A stretch of 64,000 nucleotides of DNA from Bradyrhizobium sp. CCGUVB1N3 (GCF_024199925.1 NZ_JANADR010000001.1:682001-746000), one strand, 5' to 3'; positions 16,938-26,053 are shown, counted from the stretch's first letter. Numbers and translations are program-made. Notes: a model not told the origin generated them from the sequence alone.

Positions 16938-18332
16938 ATGCCTCCGCTGCGAAGTCCAATCGCAATCGTGGCGGCGTGTCTTGCCAGCGTATTGGCAAGC
17001 ACGTGCGCGCTCGCCGGTGCCAAGGATGAAAGCGTTGCCGAATGGCTGGCGCCAAAATGGTTCAACGAGTGGCACGACGGGCTGGCCAACAAGGGTCTGA
17101 ATTTCGGGGCCACCTATATTTTCGACAACATCGGCAACGTCTCGGGCGGGGTCGCGCGCGGCGCCATTCATCTCGGTCGCTTTGACTTCTCGGTCGATGC
17201 CGATCTCGAGAAACTGGTCGGCTGGACCGGTGGCCGCTTCTATGCCAACGCCTACGAGATCTACGGTCGCGGGCTGACGCGCAACTACGTCTACAACCTC
17301 GCCACCATCAGTGAGATCGAGGCGTTGCCCGATACCAGGCTCTACAACGCTTATTTCGAGCAGAGCCTGTTCGACGGCAGATTGAACATCAGGGCTGGCC
17401 AGCAGGCCGCGGACGTCGAATTCTTCGACAGCGAAACCGACGATCTCTTCGTCAACGGCACCTTCGGCTGGCCGGCCATCAAGGCCACCAACCTGCCGGC
17501 CGGCGGGCCGGCCCCGCCGATCGCGGTGCCGGGAATTCGCGTCAAGGCCGCAGTTTCGGACAACGTCACCGTCTTCGGCGCGATCTTCAACGGCAATCCG
17601 GCGCGGCCCGGTGACGGCGATCCGCAGACGCGCGACAATCATGGTCTGGCGTTTCGCGTCAATGATCCGCCGTGGCTCATCGGGCAGGTCCATTTCGACT
17701 ATCATCTCGATATCGGTGGGAGTTCGCTCGCCGGCAATTTCACGCCCGGCGGCTGGTATCATTTCGGCGATTTCGACAGTCAGCGCTTTACAGCCGAGGG
17801 CCTTTCTATCGTCGACCCCACCGGAAGCGGCATCCCGGCAAAGCTGCGCGGCAATTATGGAATCTACGCGGTCGTGGAGCAGGCTCTATGGCGGCCGGCT
17901 GGTGTGGCCGAGAAGACGGTTTCGGCGTCGCTGCCCGGCGTCACCGCATTCGGCCGGATCGCCTACAGCCCACCCGATCGCAACCTGATCGACCTCTATC
18001 TTGACGGCGGCGTCGGCTTCGTCGGGTTCACCCCGGGCCGGCCGCTCGACCGGTTCGGGGTCGGGATGGCCTATATGCGGATTTCGGGCTCTGCCCGCAG
18101 CCTCGATGTCGACACCCAGTTTTTCAACGGCATCCAGAGTCCCGTTCGCAGCAACGAGACGCTGCTCGAGGTGATCTACGAGGCGCATATCAAGCCGGGC
18201 TGGCTGCTGGCCCCTTATTTTCAGTATGTGTGGCGGCCCTCCGGCGGCATCCCGAATCCGAACGATCCAAGCGGTCTAACGCGCATCGGCGATGCCGCGG
18301 TGTTCGGGCTGACCACGACCCTCAAATACTAG
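16938..18332 (+). CDS. OprB-type carbohydrate-selective porin
   Basis: A 464-residue outer-membrane protein. Residues 1-27 are a Sec signal peptide (SPIAIVAACLASVLASTCALA then GAKDES). The mature protein shows the OprB family opening KGLNFGATYIFDNIGNVSGG, alternating aromatic beta-strands (GRFYANAYEIYGRG, GNYGIYAVVEQALWRP) and a final strand ending FGLTTTLKY with the terminal aromatic residue used for outer-membrane assembly. Such porins admit sugars or other small solutes. The ATG at 16938 gives a proper signal peptide; earlier in-frame starts overlap the transporter gene. Whether it is co-transcribed with the CorA-like gene 37 bases upstream is uncertain. Confidence 0.9.
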   Translation: MPPLRSPIAIVAACLASVLASTCALAGAKDESVAEWLAPKWFNEWHDGLANKGLNFGATYIFDNIGNVSGGVARGAIHLGRFDFSVDADLEKLVGWTGGRFYANAYEIYGRGLTRNYVYNLATISEIEALPDTRLYNAYFEQSLFDGRLNIRAGQQAADVEFFDSETDDLFVNGTFGWPAIKATNLPAGGPAPPIAVPGIRVKAAVSDNVTVFGAIFNGNPARPGDGDPQTRDNHGLAFRVNDPPWLIGQVHFDYHLDIGGSSLAGNFTPGGWYHFGDFDSQRFTAEGLSIVDPTGSGIPAKLRGNYGIYAVVEQALWRPAGVAEKTVSASLPGVTAFGRIAYSPPDRNLIDLYLDGGVGFVGFTPGRPLDRFGVGMAYMRISGSARSLDVDTQFFNGIQSPVRSNETLLEVIYEAHIKPGWLLAPYFQYVWRPSGGIPNPNDPSGLTRIGDAAVFGLTTTLKY

Positions 18333-18345
18333 ATCCGCACCACCG

Positions 18346-19644
18346 TCACTTGCTGGCGGCCAGCGCCACCACGGGCTTCGGCTGCCGCGCCAGCGCCAGC
18401 ACGATCAGCGCGGCGAACACGCAGAGTGTGCCGGCGATGAAGAAGGCGGGCAGGTAGCTCGCCAGCAGCGTCCGCGACAGGCCGGCGCCAAAGGCGGCAG
18501 TCCCGGCGCCGAGCTGGTGGCCGGCGAATATCCAGCCGAACACCAGATTGGCGCGCTCGGGGCCGAATTTTTGCGCCGTCAGGCGCACCGTCGGCGGCAC
18601 GGTGGCGATCCAGTCGAGACCGTAGAACATCGCAAACAGCGACAGGCCGTAGAACGAGAAATCGCTGAAGGGAAGGAAGATCAGCGAGAGCCCGCGCAGG
18701 CCGTAATACCAAAACAGCAGCCAGCGATTGTCGTAGCGGTCCGACAGCCAGCCGGACATGATGGTGCCGAAGAAGTCGAAGATGCCCATCGCTGCGAGCA
18801 GGCTTGCCGCCTGCACCTGCGGGATGCCGAAATCGAGGCACATCGGGATCAGGTGGACCTGGACGAGACCGTTGGTCGAGGCGCCGCAGACGAAGAAGGT
18901 CGCAAACAGGATCCAGAACGCGCGCGATGTCGAGACGTCGCGCAGCGTGCCGAGCGCAACAGCCGTGATCGGCGCGTGGCTCACCGGCGGGACGGGCAGG
19001 GGCTCGCTGCCCTCGTCGCCGAACGGGCGCAGGCCCACATCGCTCGGCCGGTCGCGCATCACGAGCGCGACGGCAGTTGCGGAGACGCCGAGCATCACGC
19101 AGACGAAGCTGAGGGCAAGGCGCCAGCCGAACCGTTCGGTGAGGCTCGCAAGCAGCGGCAGGAACACGAGCTGGCCGGTGGCGACGCTCGCCGTCATGAT
19201 ACCGACCACGAGGCCGCGCCGCGCCGCGAACCAGCGCGTCGCGATGGTGGCCCCTAACACCAGCGCCGTCATGCCGGTGCCGATGCCGATCACGACGCCC
19301 CACAGCAGCATCAGCTGCCAGACCTGCGTCATCGCGAGCGAAGCCACCAGCGCGGAGACGACGATGAGCTGCGCCGTCAGCGTCACGTTGCGCAGCCCAT
19401 AGCGGTTGAGGAGGGCGGCTGCGAACGGCGCCATCAGGCCGAACAGGATGAAGCGGATCGAGAGCGCCGAGGAAATCTCCGCGGTGCTCCAGCCGAATTC
19501 CTTTTGCAGGGGAATGATGAACACGCCGGGGGCGCCGACCGTGCCGGCGCTGATCAGCGCGGCGAGGAAGGTCACGCCGACCATCACCCAGCCGTAATGG
19601 ATGTTGCGGCGGCCGAGTGCTGCCGCGAGCCAGTTAGAAATCAT
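18346..19644 (-). CDS. MFS transporter (monocarboxylate/oxalate-formate type)
   Basis: A 432-residue 12-helix carrier. The N-terminal half shows YGWVMVGVTFLAALISAG and the GVFIIPLQKEFGWSTAEISS motif typical of MCT-like and OFA-family members, and the inter-helix loop AAALLNRYGLRNV matches the MFS signature. The second half repeats the pattern (MSGWLSDRYDNRWLLFWYYG). The central loop (RDRPSDVGLRPFGDEGSEPL) is cytoplasmic. The neighbouring acyl-CoA and thiolase genes suggest an organic-acid substrate, but this is not provable from sequence. Convergent with the porin gene, with only 13 bases between stops. Confidence 0.9.
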   Translation of the reverse strand: MISNWLAAALGRRNIHYGWVMVGVTFLAALISAGTVGAPGVFIIPLQKEFGWSTAEISSALSIRFILFGLMAPFAAALLNRYGLRNVTLTAQLIVVSALVASLAMTQVWQLMLLWGVVIGIGTGMTALVLGATIATRWFAARRGLVVGIMTASVATGQLVFLPLLASLTERFGWRLALSFVCVMLGVSATAVALVMRDRPSDVGLRPFGDEGSEPLPVPPVSHAPITAVALGTLRDVSTSRAFWILFATFFVCGASTNGLVQVHLIPMCLDFGIPQVQAASLLAAMGIFDFFGTIMSGWLSDRYDNRWLLFWYYGLRGLSLIFLPFSDFSFYGLSLFAMFYGLDWIATVPPTVRLTAQKFGPERANLVFGWIFAGHQLGAGTAAFGAGLSRTLLASYLPAFFIAGTLCVFAALIVLALARQPKPVVALAASK

Positions 19645-19755
19645 TGAGCCCCAACCTTACCTAGAGGATTCAGCGTGACCTGTTCGAGGCTGGCATTTTG
19701 GCACGAGTCGCGCGCGTCTAAAATGCCAGACTTCCCTCAATTTCGGACATTTGCC

Positions 19756-20939
19756 CTAATGCGTGAGACGCTCGATCGCGATCGCGGTGGCTTCGCCGCC
19801 GCCGATGCAGAGCGCCGCGACGCCGCGCTTGAGGTTCTGCGCCTCGAGCGCATGCAACAGCGTCACGATCAGCCGCGCGCCGGTGGCGCCGATGGGATGA
19901 CCGAGCGCGCAGGCGCCGCCGTTGACGTTGAGTTTCTCTCTTGCGATGCCGAGGTCGCGTTGCGCGGCCATCGCCACCACGGCAAAGGCCTCGTTGATCT
20001 CGAACAGGTCGACGTCATCGACACCCCAGCCAACCTTGTCCAGCAGCTTGCGGATCGCCGGGATCGGCGCGGTGGTGAACCATTGCGGCTCCTGGCTATG
20101 GGTGGCGTGGCCCTTGATCTCGGCCAGCACCGGCAGGCCGTTGCGATCGGCGAGCGCGCGCCTTGTCAGCACGAGCGCCGCCGCGCCGTCGGCATTGGCG
20201 GACGAGGCCGCCGGCGTGATGGTGCCGTTGGCGCGGAACGCCGGCTTCAGTCCGGGGATCTTGGCCGGATCGACCTTCAGCGGATGCTCGTCATTGGCAA
20301 TGACGCGAGGACCGGCCTTCTCGCTGAGCGTGATCGGTGCGATCTCGGCCTTGAACGCACCGCTCTCCACCGCCTTGCGCGCGCGGCTCAGCGTCTCCAT
20401 CGCAAAGGCGTCCTGATCCCTGCGCGTGAACTGATAGGCTTCTGCCGTCGCCTCGCCGAAGTCGCCCATCGAGCGGCCGGTCTCATAGGCGTCCTCCAGC
20501 CCGTCCATCATCATGTGATCGATGATGCGGTCATGGCCGGCGCGGTAGCCGCCGCGCGCCTTCGCCAGGAGATAGGGCGCATTGCTCATGCTCTCCATGC
20601 CGCCGGAGACGACGATGTCGGCCGAGCCGGCGCGAATGATGTCGTGCGCCAGCATGGTCGCCTTCATTCCGGAGCCGCAGACCTTGTTGATCGTGGTCGC
20701 GCCCGTGGCGTCGGGCAGGCCCGCTGCGCGCGCCGCCTGGCGGGCCGGCGCCTGGCCTTGCCCTGCGGGCAGCACGCAGCCCATGAAGACCTCGTCGACC
20801 TTCTCCGGTGCCAGCTTGGCGCGTTCCAGCGCCGCCGAGATCACGTGCGAGCCGAGCTTGTGCGCGGCGACAGCTCGCCCATGAAACGGCCAAGCGGCGT
20901 GCGGGCGGCGGAGACGATGACGACGGGATCGGCGGCCAT
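19756..20939 (-). pseudogene. Acetyl-CoA acetyltransferase (thiolase) with a -1 frameshift near codon 25
   Basis: The gene starts at ATG 20939 after an AGGGAG site and reads MAADPVVIVSAARTPLGRFM, the classical thiolase N-terminus. Near 20865-20875 the frame breaks; the rest (AAHKLGSHVISAALERAKLA onward) is in another frame and is otherwise complete. Active-site residues are all present: nucleophilic Cys in INKVCGSGMKAT, His in FEINEAFAVVA and the C-terminal GGACALGHPIGATGARL. Restoring one C in the CTGTCGCC stretch to CTGTCCGCC rejoins the frames exactly, so one missing base explains it. This is either a recent mutation or a sequencing indel. The product would convert acetoacyl-CoA and acyl-CoA in beta-oxidation or PHB metabolism. 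Confidence 0.88.
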
Positions 20940-20970
20940 GGCGGGCTCCCTGGCAGGATGTTGTGAGATT

Positions 20971-20987
20971 ATGATCATCATATGATG
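20971..20987. promoter_or_regulatory. Palindromic site upstream of the thiolase gene
   Basis: CATCATATGATG (20976-20987) is a perfect 12-base palindrome within a run of ATGAT/ATCAT half-sites (ATGATCATCATATGAT). It lies about 35 bases upstream of the thiolase ATG, where a repressor would act. The same half-sites recur at 22073-22086, so a shared regulator, perhaps the TetR protein encoded at 22701, is a reasonable hypothesis. Confidence 0.45.
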
Positions 20988-21084
20988 CATCGCAAAAAAT
21001 GCAACTGCACCCGTCATGACAAATTATCGTGCGTGGGATGAGATTTGTTTGGGGGTGGTCGGGTGGTCGCGCCGCGACCTGAAC

Positions 21085-21172
21085 TGTCCTCACCCGCGAA
21101 AGCGGGTGATCCAGTATTGCAGAGGCAGTGCAGCGATACGGAGAGGCCGCGGCGTACTGGATGCCCCGCCTG
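21085..21172. repeat. Intergenic element (CACCCGCGAAAGCGGGTG hairpin)
   Basis: It begins GTCCTCACCCGCGAAAGCGG with a perfect CACCCGC/GCGGGTG hairpin, then ATCCAGTA, which is mirrored by TACTGGATGCCCCGCC at the far end. This is the widespread alphaproteobacterial 'GGATCCCCGCCTGCGCGGGG' kind of palindromic filler. It separates the thiolase and enoyl-CoA hydratase genes. Confidence 0.65.
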
Positions 21173-21175
21173 CGC

Positions 21176-21946
21176 CTACCGCTTCCGGTTGACGAATTCC
21201 TGCATCAGGCGCGTCGGCTCGTCCGTCAGGAACGACTCGCCGAACACCTTAACGCTGAGATTGACCGACTCGGTCAGCGGCAATTCCTCCCATTGCCGCA
21301 GCAGCGCCTTCTGCGACCGCAGCGCTTCGGGGCCGCAGGCGAGCAGCGCCTTCACGGTGTGCTCGACCGCCTCGTCGAATCCGCCCTCCGGCGCGACCTT
21401 GTCGACGAGCCCCCAGGCCAGGGCCGTCGGGGCGTCGATATTTTCCGCCGTCATCACCAGCCAGCGCGCGCGGCTCCAGCCGATCAGGCGCGGCAACAGT
21501 GCCGCGTGGATCACCGAGGGGATGCCGACGCGAACCTCCGGCATGCCGAAATGCGCATCATGGGTCGCAATCCGGAAATCGCAGGCGGCCGCGACCTCGA
21601 GTCCGCCGCCGAGGCACCAGCCCGGCATCCGCGCAATCATCGGGGTGGGGAAGTTGCGCACGGCTTCGCAGAGGTCGCGCAGGCGGGAGATGAACGCCTC
21701 GGCGGATGCCTGGTCGAGCTTCGCCATCTCCTTGATGTCGGCGCCGCCGATCAGGCTCTTCTCGCTCTGGCCGCGCAGCACCACCACGCGGATGCTGCGG
21801 TCGGCGGCGAGACGCTGCAGCCCCTCGCGCATCGCGTCGGTGACAGGCGAGCTCAAGATGTTGAGCGAGCCGGCATTGCAGATCGTGACGTGAACGACCC
21901 CGCGCGCATCGCGCGTGACGCCGCAGTGATGATTGAGCATTTCCAT
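21176..21946 (-). CDS. Enoyl-CoA hydratase/isomerase family protein
   Basis: A 256-residue crotonase-fold enzyme. The CoA-binding and oxyanion segments are visible: SEKSLIGGADIKEMAKLD (first oxyanion loop) and RMPGWCLGGGLEVAAACDFR (second, GGGLE), followed by HFGMPEVRVGIPSVIHAALL. Glu residues in GGLEVA and MPEVRVG occupy positions used by hydratases, so water addition to an enoyl-CoA is likely, though the family is functionally broad. The length is typical. It is divergent from the thioesterase gene; the intergenic region carries an ATGAT/ATCAT palindrome. Together with the thiolase and thioesterase it forms a small acyl-CoA catabolic cluster. Confidence 0.9.
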   Translation of the reverse strand: MEMLNHHCGVTRDARGVVHVTICNAGSLNILSSPVTDAMREGLQRLAADRSIRVVVLRGQSEKSLIGGADIKEMAKLDQASAEAFISRLRDLCEAVRNFPTPMIARMPGWCLGGGLEVAAACDFRIATHDAHFGMPEVRVGIPSVIHAALLPRLIGWSRARWLVMTAENIDAPTALAWGLVDKVAPEGGFDEAVEHTVKALLACGPEALRSQKALLRQWEELPLTESVNLSVKVFGESFLTDEPTRLMQEFVNRKR

Positions 21947-22072
21947 CGTGCAATCCCGAACGTTTCGTGGACGTACGCGGAAGGCGCGCCGTCGGATTCA
22001 CTTCCGGACCCAAATGGCGGGATTGTCAAGCGGGCGGGTGGGCTGTTGCCAGAACGAAGTCCGCGACATAGT

Positions 22073-22086
22073 ATGATGTATATCAT
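22073..22086. promoter_or_regulatory. ATGAT-N4-ATCAT palindrome in divergent promoter
   Basis: ATGAT GTAT ATCAT lies between the divergent enoyl-CoA hydratase (start 21946) and thioesterase (start 22102) genes, only 15 bases before the thioesterase ATG. The half-sites match those upstream of the thiolase. Binding by the nearby TetR-type regulator is inference. Confidence 0.45.
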
Positions 22087-22101
22087 CTAAATAGGCGCCC
22101 C

Positions 22102-22641
22102 ATGACTGGACTCGATCACCCCGACCTGTTTTCGCCGGAACGCCGCCGCGAGCGGATGGTGGATTGGCAGGTGCCCGGAGCTGTCGCGAAAGCAGCTCTG
22201 GGGCTTTCTGGAATGGAGGCGATGCAGGGGATTCGCGATGGGCGCCTGCCGCCTCCGCCATTTGCGAAGCTGATCGGCTTTACCATGGCCGTGGTCGAGC
22301 CGGGCCGGATCGTGATGGAACTGGAGGGGCGGGAGGATCTCGAAAACACCATCGGGCTTCTGCACGGGGCGACCGCCGCGGCGCTGCTCGATACCGCCAT
22401 GGGTTGCGCGATCACGACCAGGCTGGAAGCCGGCCAGGGCTCGGTCACCCTCGATTTGAAGCTGACCTTCCTGCGCCCGCTCTCGGTTCGTTCGGGACTG
22501 ATCTCGGCGGAAGGCAAGGTGATCAAGCTCGGCCGCCAGACCAGCTACACCGAAGGCTTCGTCCGCAATGGCAAGGGCGACCTTGCGGTGCACGCGACCG
22601 CGACCTTTTCCATGATGGGCGCCAACCTGACAGCGAATTAA
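22102..22641 (+). CDS. PaaI-family hotdog thioesterase
   Basis: A 179-residue hotdog-fold protein with an N-terminal extension of about 50 residues. The hotdog core contains GLLHGATAAALLDTAMGCAI, the central helix and catalytic loop of PaaI-type acyl-CoA thioesterases, followed by SVTLDLKLTFLRPLSVRSGL and GDLAVHATATFSMMG. These enzymes hydrolyse medium or aromatic acyl-CoAs and often salvage CoA in degradation pathways. It starts just downstream of a palindromic operator and precedes a TetR gene in the same direction (59-base gap), so both may share a transcript. Confidence 0.9.
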   Translation: MTGLDHPDLFSPERRRERMVDWQVPGAVAKAALGLSGMEAMQGIRDGRLPPPPFAKLIGFTMAVVEPGRIVMELEGREDLENTIGLLHGATAAALLDTAMGCAITTRLEAGQGSVTLDLKLTFLRPLSVRSGLISAEGKVIKLGRQTSYTEGFVRNGKGDLAVHATATFSMMGANLTAN

Positions 22642-22700
22642 TGCTCCATTTTCGCATGCGCCGTGTTATTAGATGACCTTCGACATCCAATGAGAGCGGC

Positions 22701-23312
22701 ATGCGCTATTCCAGGGAACACAAGCAGGAGACTCACGACCGCATCGTGAGGAAGGCGTCCGTGCGGCTGCGCGAGAAGGGCGCCCACGGCATCGGCGTCG
22801 CCGACCTCATGAAGGAGGCGGGCCTGACCCATGGCGGGTTCTACGCGCATTTCGATTCCCGCGAGGCGCTGGTGATCGAGGCCTTTGCCCACGCCATGGA
22901 CCGCTCGATGGATCACTGGCGCAAGATGACCGGCGAGGTCGCCCCCGAGAAGCGGCTGGCGCTGATCGCCGAGAGCTATCTCTCCGCGCTGCACCGCGAC
23001 GATCCCGGCCATGGCTGCTCGATCCCCGCGCTCGGCGCCGAGATCGCCCGTGAAAGCCCGAAGACGCGCAAGGCGTTTGCCGGCAAGCTCGACGAGATGA
23101 TCGAGACGCTGGCCGATCATGTCACCGGCGTGCCGCGCAAGGCCGCGCGCAAGCAGGCGATCGCGACGCTTGCGACGATGGCCGGCACCATGCTGCTGGC
23201 GCGCATTGCCGGCTCGAGCGAGCTGTCCGACGAGGTGCTGAAGGCTGGCAGGGACACCGCACTCGACAGCGCGCGTCGTGAACCGGCCGCCAGGAAGCCG
23301 AAGCAGAATTAG
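22701..23312 (+). CDS. TetR/AcrR family transcriptional regulator
   Basis: A 203-residue regulator. The N-terminal helix-turn-helix is clear (ETHDRIVRKASVRLREKG, then GVADLMKEAGLTHGGFYAHF, the TetR recognition-helix pattern). The C-terminal ligand domain includes HGCSIPALGAEIARESPKTR, typical of the TetR_C family found with DNA-binding repressors such as YcdC-like proteins, and ends basic (RREPAARKPKQN). It follows the thioesterase gene and probably controls the thiolase, hydratase and thioesterase genes through ATGAT/ATCAT sites. That target assignment is inference. Confidence 0.92.
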   Translation: MRYSREHKQETHDRIVRKASVRLREKGAHGIGVADLMKEAGLTHGGFYAHFDSREALVIEAFAHAMDRSMDHWRKMTGEVAPEKRLALIAESYLSALHRDDPGHGCSIPALGAEIARESPKTRKAFAGKLDEMIETLADHVTGVPRKAARKQAIATLATMAGTMLLARIAGSSELSDEVLKAGRDTALDSARREPAARKPKQN

Positions 23313-23323
23313 GCGGGATGCCG

Positions 23324-23413
23324 TAGGGTGGGCAAAGGCGCTGTGCGCCGTGCCCACCATCCTTCCACGATTGTGACAGACGTGGTGGGCACGCTTCGCT
23401 TTGCCCACCCTAC
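23324..23413. repeat. Inverted GTAGGGTGGGCAAA element
   Basis: GTAGGGTGGGCAAA at the left pairs perfectly with TTTGCCCACCCTAC at the right, with an inner GTGCCCACC/GGTGGGCAC pair. It lies between the convergent TetR and LysR genes, so it can double as a bidirectional terminator. A related element with GTAGGATGGGT arms lies at 36585-36666. Confidence 0.8.
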
Positions 23414-23425
23414 AAATCCGTCGCA

Positions 23426-24334
23426 TCACCGCCCCGCAAACAGCGCCCGCTCGCGCTCCACGATCTCGCAGATGTAATCCGCCACCGCGCGGATGCGCGC
23501 GAGATCCTTGCTGTCGGCATGCATCAGCATCCAGAAGGTGCGGGTGATCGAGATCTCCGCAGGGAGGACCGGCCTGAGCTGCGGATAGTCCGCCGCCATG
23601 AAATGGGGCAGCACCGCGATGCCAAACCCGGCGAGGGTGGCGTTGAGCTGCGCGATCAGATTGGCGCTGCGGAAACGTGCGGAAATCTTCGGCGACACCT
23701 GCGGCAGATAGTCGAGCTCGGGCGTGAACAGGAGCTCCTCGATATAGCCGACGAAGCGATGCTGCGGCAGCGCCTCGCGCGAGGTGATCTTTGGGAAGCG
23801 ATCGAGATAGGCGGGGGCGGCGTAGAGCCCGAGCCGGTAGTCGAGCAGCTTGCGGCCCACGATGCGGCCTTCCTTCGGCATGGTGAGGCTGATCGCGATG
23901 TCGGCCTCGCGCTTGGAGAGGCTGAACAGCCGCGCCGTAGCCACAAGTTGCAGATCGAGATCGGGATACCGGTCCGCGAACGGCGCGAGCCGCGGCGCCA
24001 GGAAGGCGGTGCCGAACCCGTCGGGCGCGCCGATCCGCACGGTGCCGGTCAGCCGCGCGAGCGAGCCGCCGACCTGCTCCTGGTTGGCGACGATGGTCGA
24101 TTCCATCGCCTCCGCACTGTCCGCGACGCGCTGACCGGCCTCTGTCAGGAGATAGCCGGTCTTGCGCCGGTCAAACAGCTTGGCCGAGAGGTGCTTCTCC
24201 AGCCGGTCGACGCGGCGGATGACGGTGGCATGGTCGACGCCGAGCTGTTTTGCCGCAGCCGACACCGAGCCGCCCCGCACGATGGCCAGCACGAAGCGGA
24301 AGTCGTCCCAATCGATCGCGCCTTGATCCAGCAT
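23426..24334 (-). CDS. LysR family transcriptional regulator
   Basis: A 302-residue LysR-type regulator. Residues 1-60 are the winged helix (WDDFRFVLAIVRGGSVSAAA, KQLGVDHATVIRRVDRLEKH), followed by the linker helix and a substrate-binding domain (RLTGTVRIGAPDGFGTAFLA, then READIAISLTMPKEGRIVGR and TLAGFGIAVLPHFMA). It is transcribed divergently from the mmsA operon and so probably regulates valine degradation. ATG 24334 (MLDQGAIDWDDF) is preferred; ATG 24355 is a close in-frame alternative, and the reading frame is open further upstream. Confidence 0.9.
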   Translation of the reverse strand: MLDQGAIDWDDFRFVLAIVRGGSVSAAAKQLGVDHATVIRRVDRLEKHLSAKLFDRRKTGYLLTEAGQRVADSAEAMESTIVANQEQVGGSLARLTGTVRIGAPDGFGTAFLAPRLAPFADRYPDLDLQLVATARLFSLSKREADIAISLTMPKEGRIVGRKLLDYRLGLYAAPAYLDRFPKITSREALPQHRFVGYIEELLFTPELDYLPQVSPKISARFRSANLIAQLNATLAGFGIAVLPHFMAADYPQLRPVLPAEISITRTFWMLMHADSKDLARIRAVADYICEIVERERALFAGR

Positions 24335-24436
24335 TTTCGCACATCTATGGTGCATTATCTCAGACTTGAATCCTATAAAATGCAGGTCAATAGGATTTGT
24401 CAAAGTGATCAGGCTCGGCCTCAAGGAGATATTTCC

Positions 24437-25933
24437 ATGCGCGCAATCGGACATTTCATCGGTGGCAAGGAGGTCAAGGGCACCTCAGGCCGCACCGCCG
24501 ACGTTTTCGAGCCGATGACCGGTGACGTCCAGGCCAAGGTGGCGTTGGCCTCAAAAGCGGAAGTCCGTGCAGCCGTCGAGAACGCCCGCGCCGCGCAGCC
24601 GGAGTGGGCCGCGACCAACCCTCAGCGCCGCGCCCGCGTGATGATGAAGTTCCTGGAGCTGGTGCAGCGCGACTACGACAAGCTCGCCGAGCTGCTCGCA
24701 CGCGAGCACGGCAAGACCGTGCCGGACGCCAAGGGCGACATCCAGCGTGGCCTCGAGGTCGCCGAGTTCGCCTGCGGCATTCCGCACCTGATGAAGGGCG
24801 AATACACCGAAGGCGCCGGCCCCGGCATCGACATCTACTCCATGCGCCAGCCGCTCGGCGTCGTCGCCGGCATCACGCCGTTCAATTTCCCGGCGATGAT
24901 CCCGATGTGGAAGTTCGCGCCCGCGATCGCCTGCGGTAACGCGTTCATCCTGAAACCCTCCGAGCGCGATCCCGGCGTGCCGATGCGGCTTGCCGAACTG
25001 ATGATGGAGGCGGGCCTGCCGGCCGGCATCCTCAACGTCGTCAACGGCGACAAGGAAGCGGTCGACGCGATCCTCGATGATCCCGATATCAAGGCGATCG
25101 GCTTCGTCGGCTCGACGCCGATCGCGCAATATATCTACGAGCGCGCCGCGCAGACCGGCAAGCGCTGCCAATGCTTTGGCGGTGCCAAGAACCACGCCAT
25201 CGTGATGCCCGATGCCGACATGGACCAGACGGTCGATGCGTTGATTGGTGCGGGCTATGGCTCGGCCGGCGAGCGCTGCATGGCGGTCTCGGTCGCGGTT
25301 CCCGTCGGCAAGACCACCGCTGATCGCCTGATGGAAAAGCTGATCCCGCGTGTCGAGTCGCTCAAGATCGGCACCTCGATCGATCCGTCCGCCGACTACG
25401 GCCCGCTGGTGACGCGCGAAGCGGTCGAGAAGGTGAAGAGCTACATCGACATCGGCCTCAAGGAAGGCGCGACGCTTGCGGTCGACGGCCGCGGCTTCAA
25501 GATGCAGGGCTACGAGAAGGGCTTCTATCTCGGCGGTTCGCTGTTCGACAACGTCACCAAGGAAATGCGGATCTACAAGGAAGAGATCTTTGGCCCCGTG
25601 CTCTCTGTCGTGCGCGCGCACGACTACAACGAGGCGCTGGCGCTGCCGTCGGATCATGACTACGGCAACGGTGTTGCGATCTTCACCCGCGACGGCGACG
25701 CCGCGCGCGACTTCGCGGCCAAGGTGAACGTCGGCATGGTCGGCATCAACGTGCCGATCCCGGTGCCGATCGCCTATTACACCTTCGGCGGCTGGAAGAA
25801 GTCCGGCTTCGGCGATCTCAACCAGCACGGCCCGGACTCGATCCGCTTCTACACCAAGACCAAGACGGTGACCTCGCGCTGGCCGTCCGGTGTCAAGGAA
25901 GGTGCGGAGTTCTCGATCCCGCTGATGAAGTAA
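24437..25933 (+). CDS. mmsA: Methylmalonate-semialdehyde dehydrogenase (CoA-acylating)
   Basis: A 498-residue NAD-dependent aldehyde dehydrogenase that converts methylmalonate semialdehyde to propionyl-CoA in valine catabolism. It has the family's opening HFIGGKEVKGTSGRTADVF, the cofactor segment PFNFPAMIPMWKFAPAIACG, and the nucleophilic Cys in YGSAGERCMAVSVA, where the ERCMA form is diagnostic for MmsA. AAGGAGAT lies 8 bases before the ATG at 24437. The frame is open far upstream, but that is the antisense of the LysR gene. First gene of the valine operon; a hairpin element separates it from the next gene. Confidence 0.96.
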   Translation: MRAIGHFIGGKEVKGTSGRTADVFEPMTGDVQAKVALASKAEVRAAVENARAAQPEWAATNPQRRARVMMKFLELVQRDYDKLAELLAREHGKTVPDAKGDIQRGLEVAEFACGIPHLMKGEYTEGAGPGIDIYSMRQPLGVVAGITPFNFPAMIPMWKFAPAIACGNAFILKPSERDPGVPMRLAELMMEAGLPAGILNVVNGDKEAVDAILDDPDIKAIGFVGSTPIAQYIYERAAQTGKRCQCFGGAKNHAIVMPDADMDQTVDALIGAGYGSAGERCMAVSVAVPVGKTTADRLMEKLIPRVESLKIGTSIDPSADYGPLVTREAVEKVKSYIDIGLKEGATLAVDGRGFKMQGYEKGFYLGGSLFDNVTKEMRIYKEEIFGPVLSVVRAHDYNEALALPSDHDYGNGVAIFTRDGDAARDFAAKVNVGMVGINVPIPVPIAYYTFGGWKKSGFGDLNQHGPDSIRFYTKTKTVTSRWPSGVKEGAEFSIPLMK

Positions 25934-25951
25934 GGTTGTCGCACAGCCCGT

Positions 25952-26030
25952 CATTGCGAGCCCAGCGAAGCAATCCATATCGCCGCGAAAAGAAAGAATG
26001 GATTGCTTCGTCGCTTCGCTCCTCGCAATG
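25952..26030. repeat. CATTGCGAG inverted element inside the valine operon
   Basis: CATTGCGAGCCCAGCGAAGC with AATCCAT on the left is mirrored by ATGGATTGCTTCG and CTCGCAATG on the right, giving a long stem. It lies between mmsA (stop 25933) and the acyl-CoA dehydrogenase gene (start 26054). It could partly terminate or process the operon mRNA, lowering expression of the downstream genes. Confidence 0.75.
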
Positions 26031-26053
26031 GCGAGAGAAATGAGCAGCCCAGC

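Noticed and set aside
23519..24436. A long in-frame extension upstream of mmsA
   Set aside because: It is the complement of the LysR gene, while an ideal RBS precedes the ATG at 24437 and family similarity begins there.
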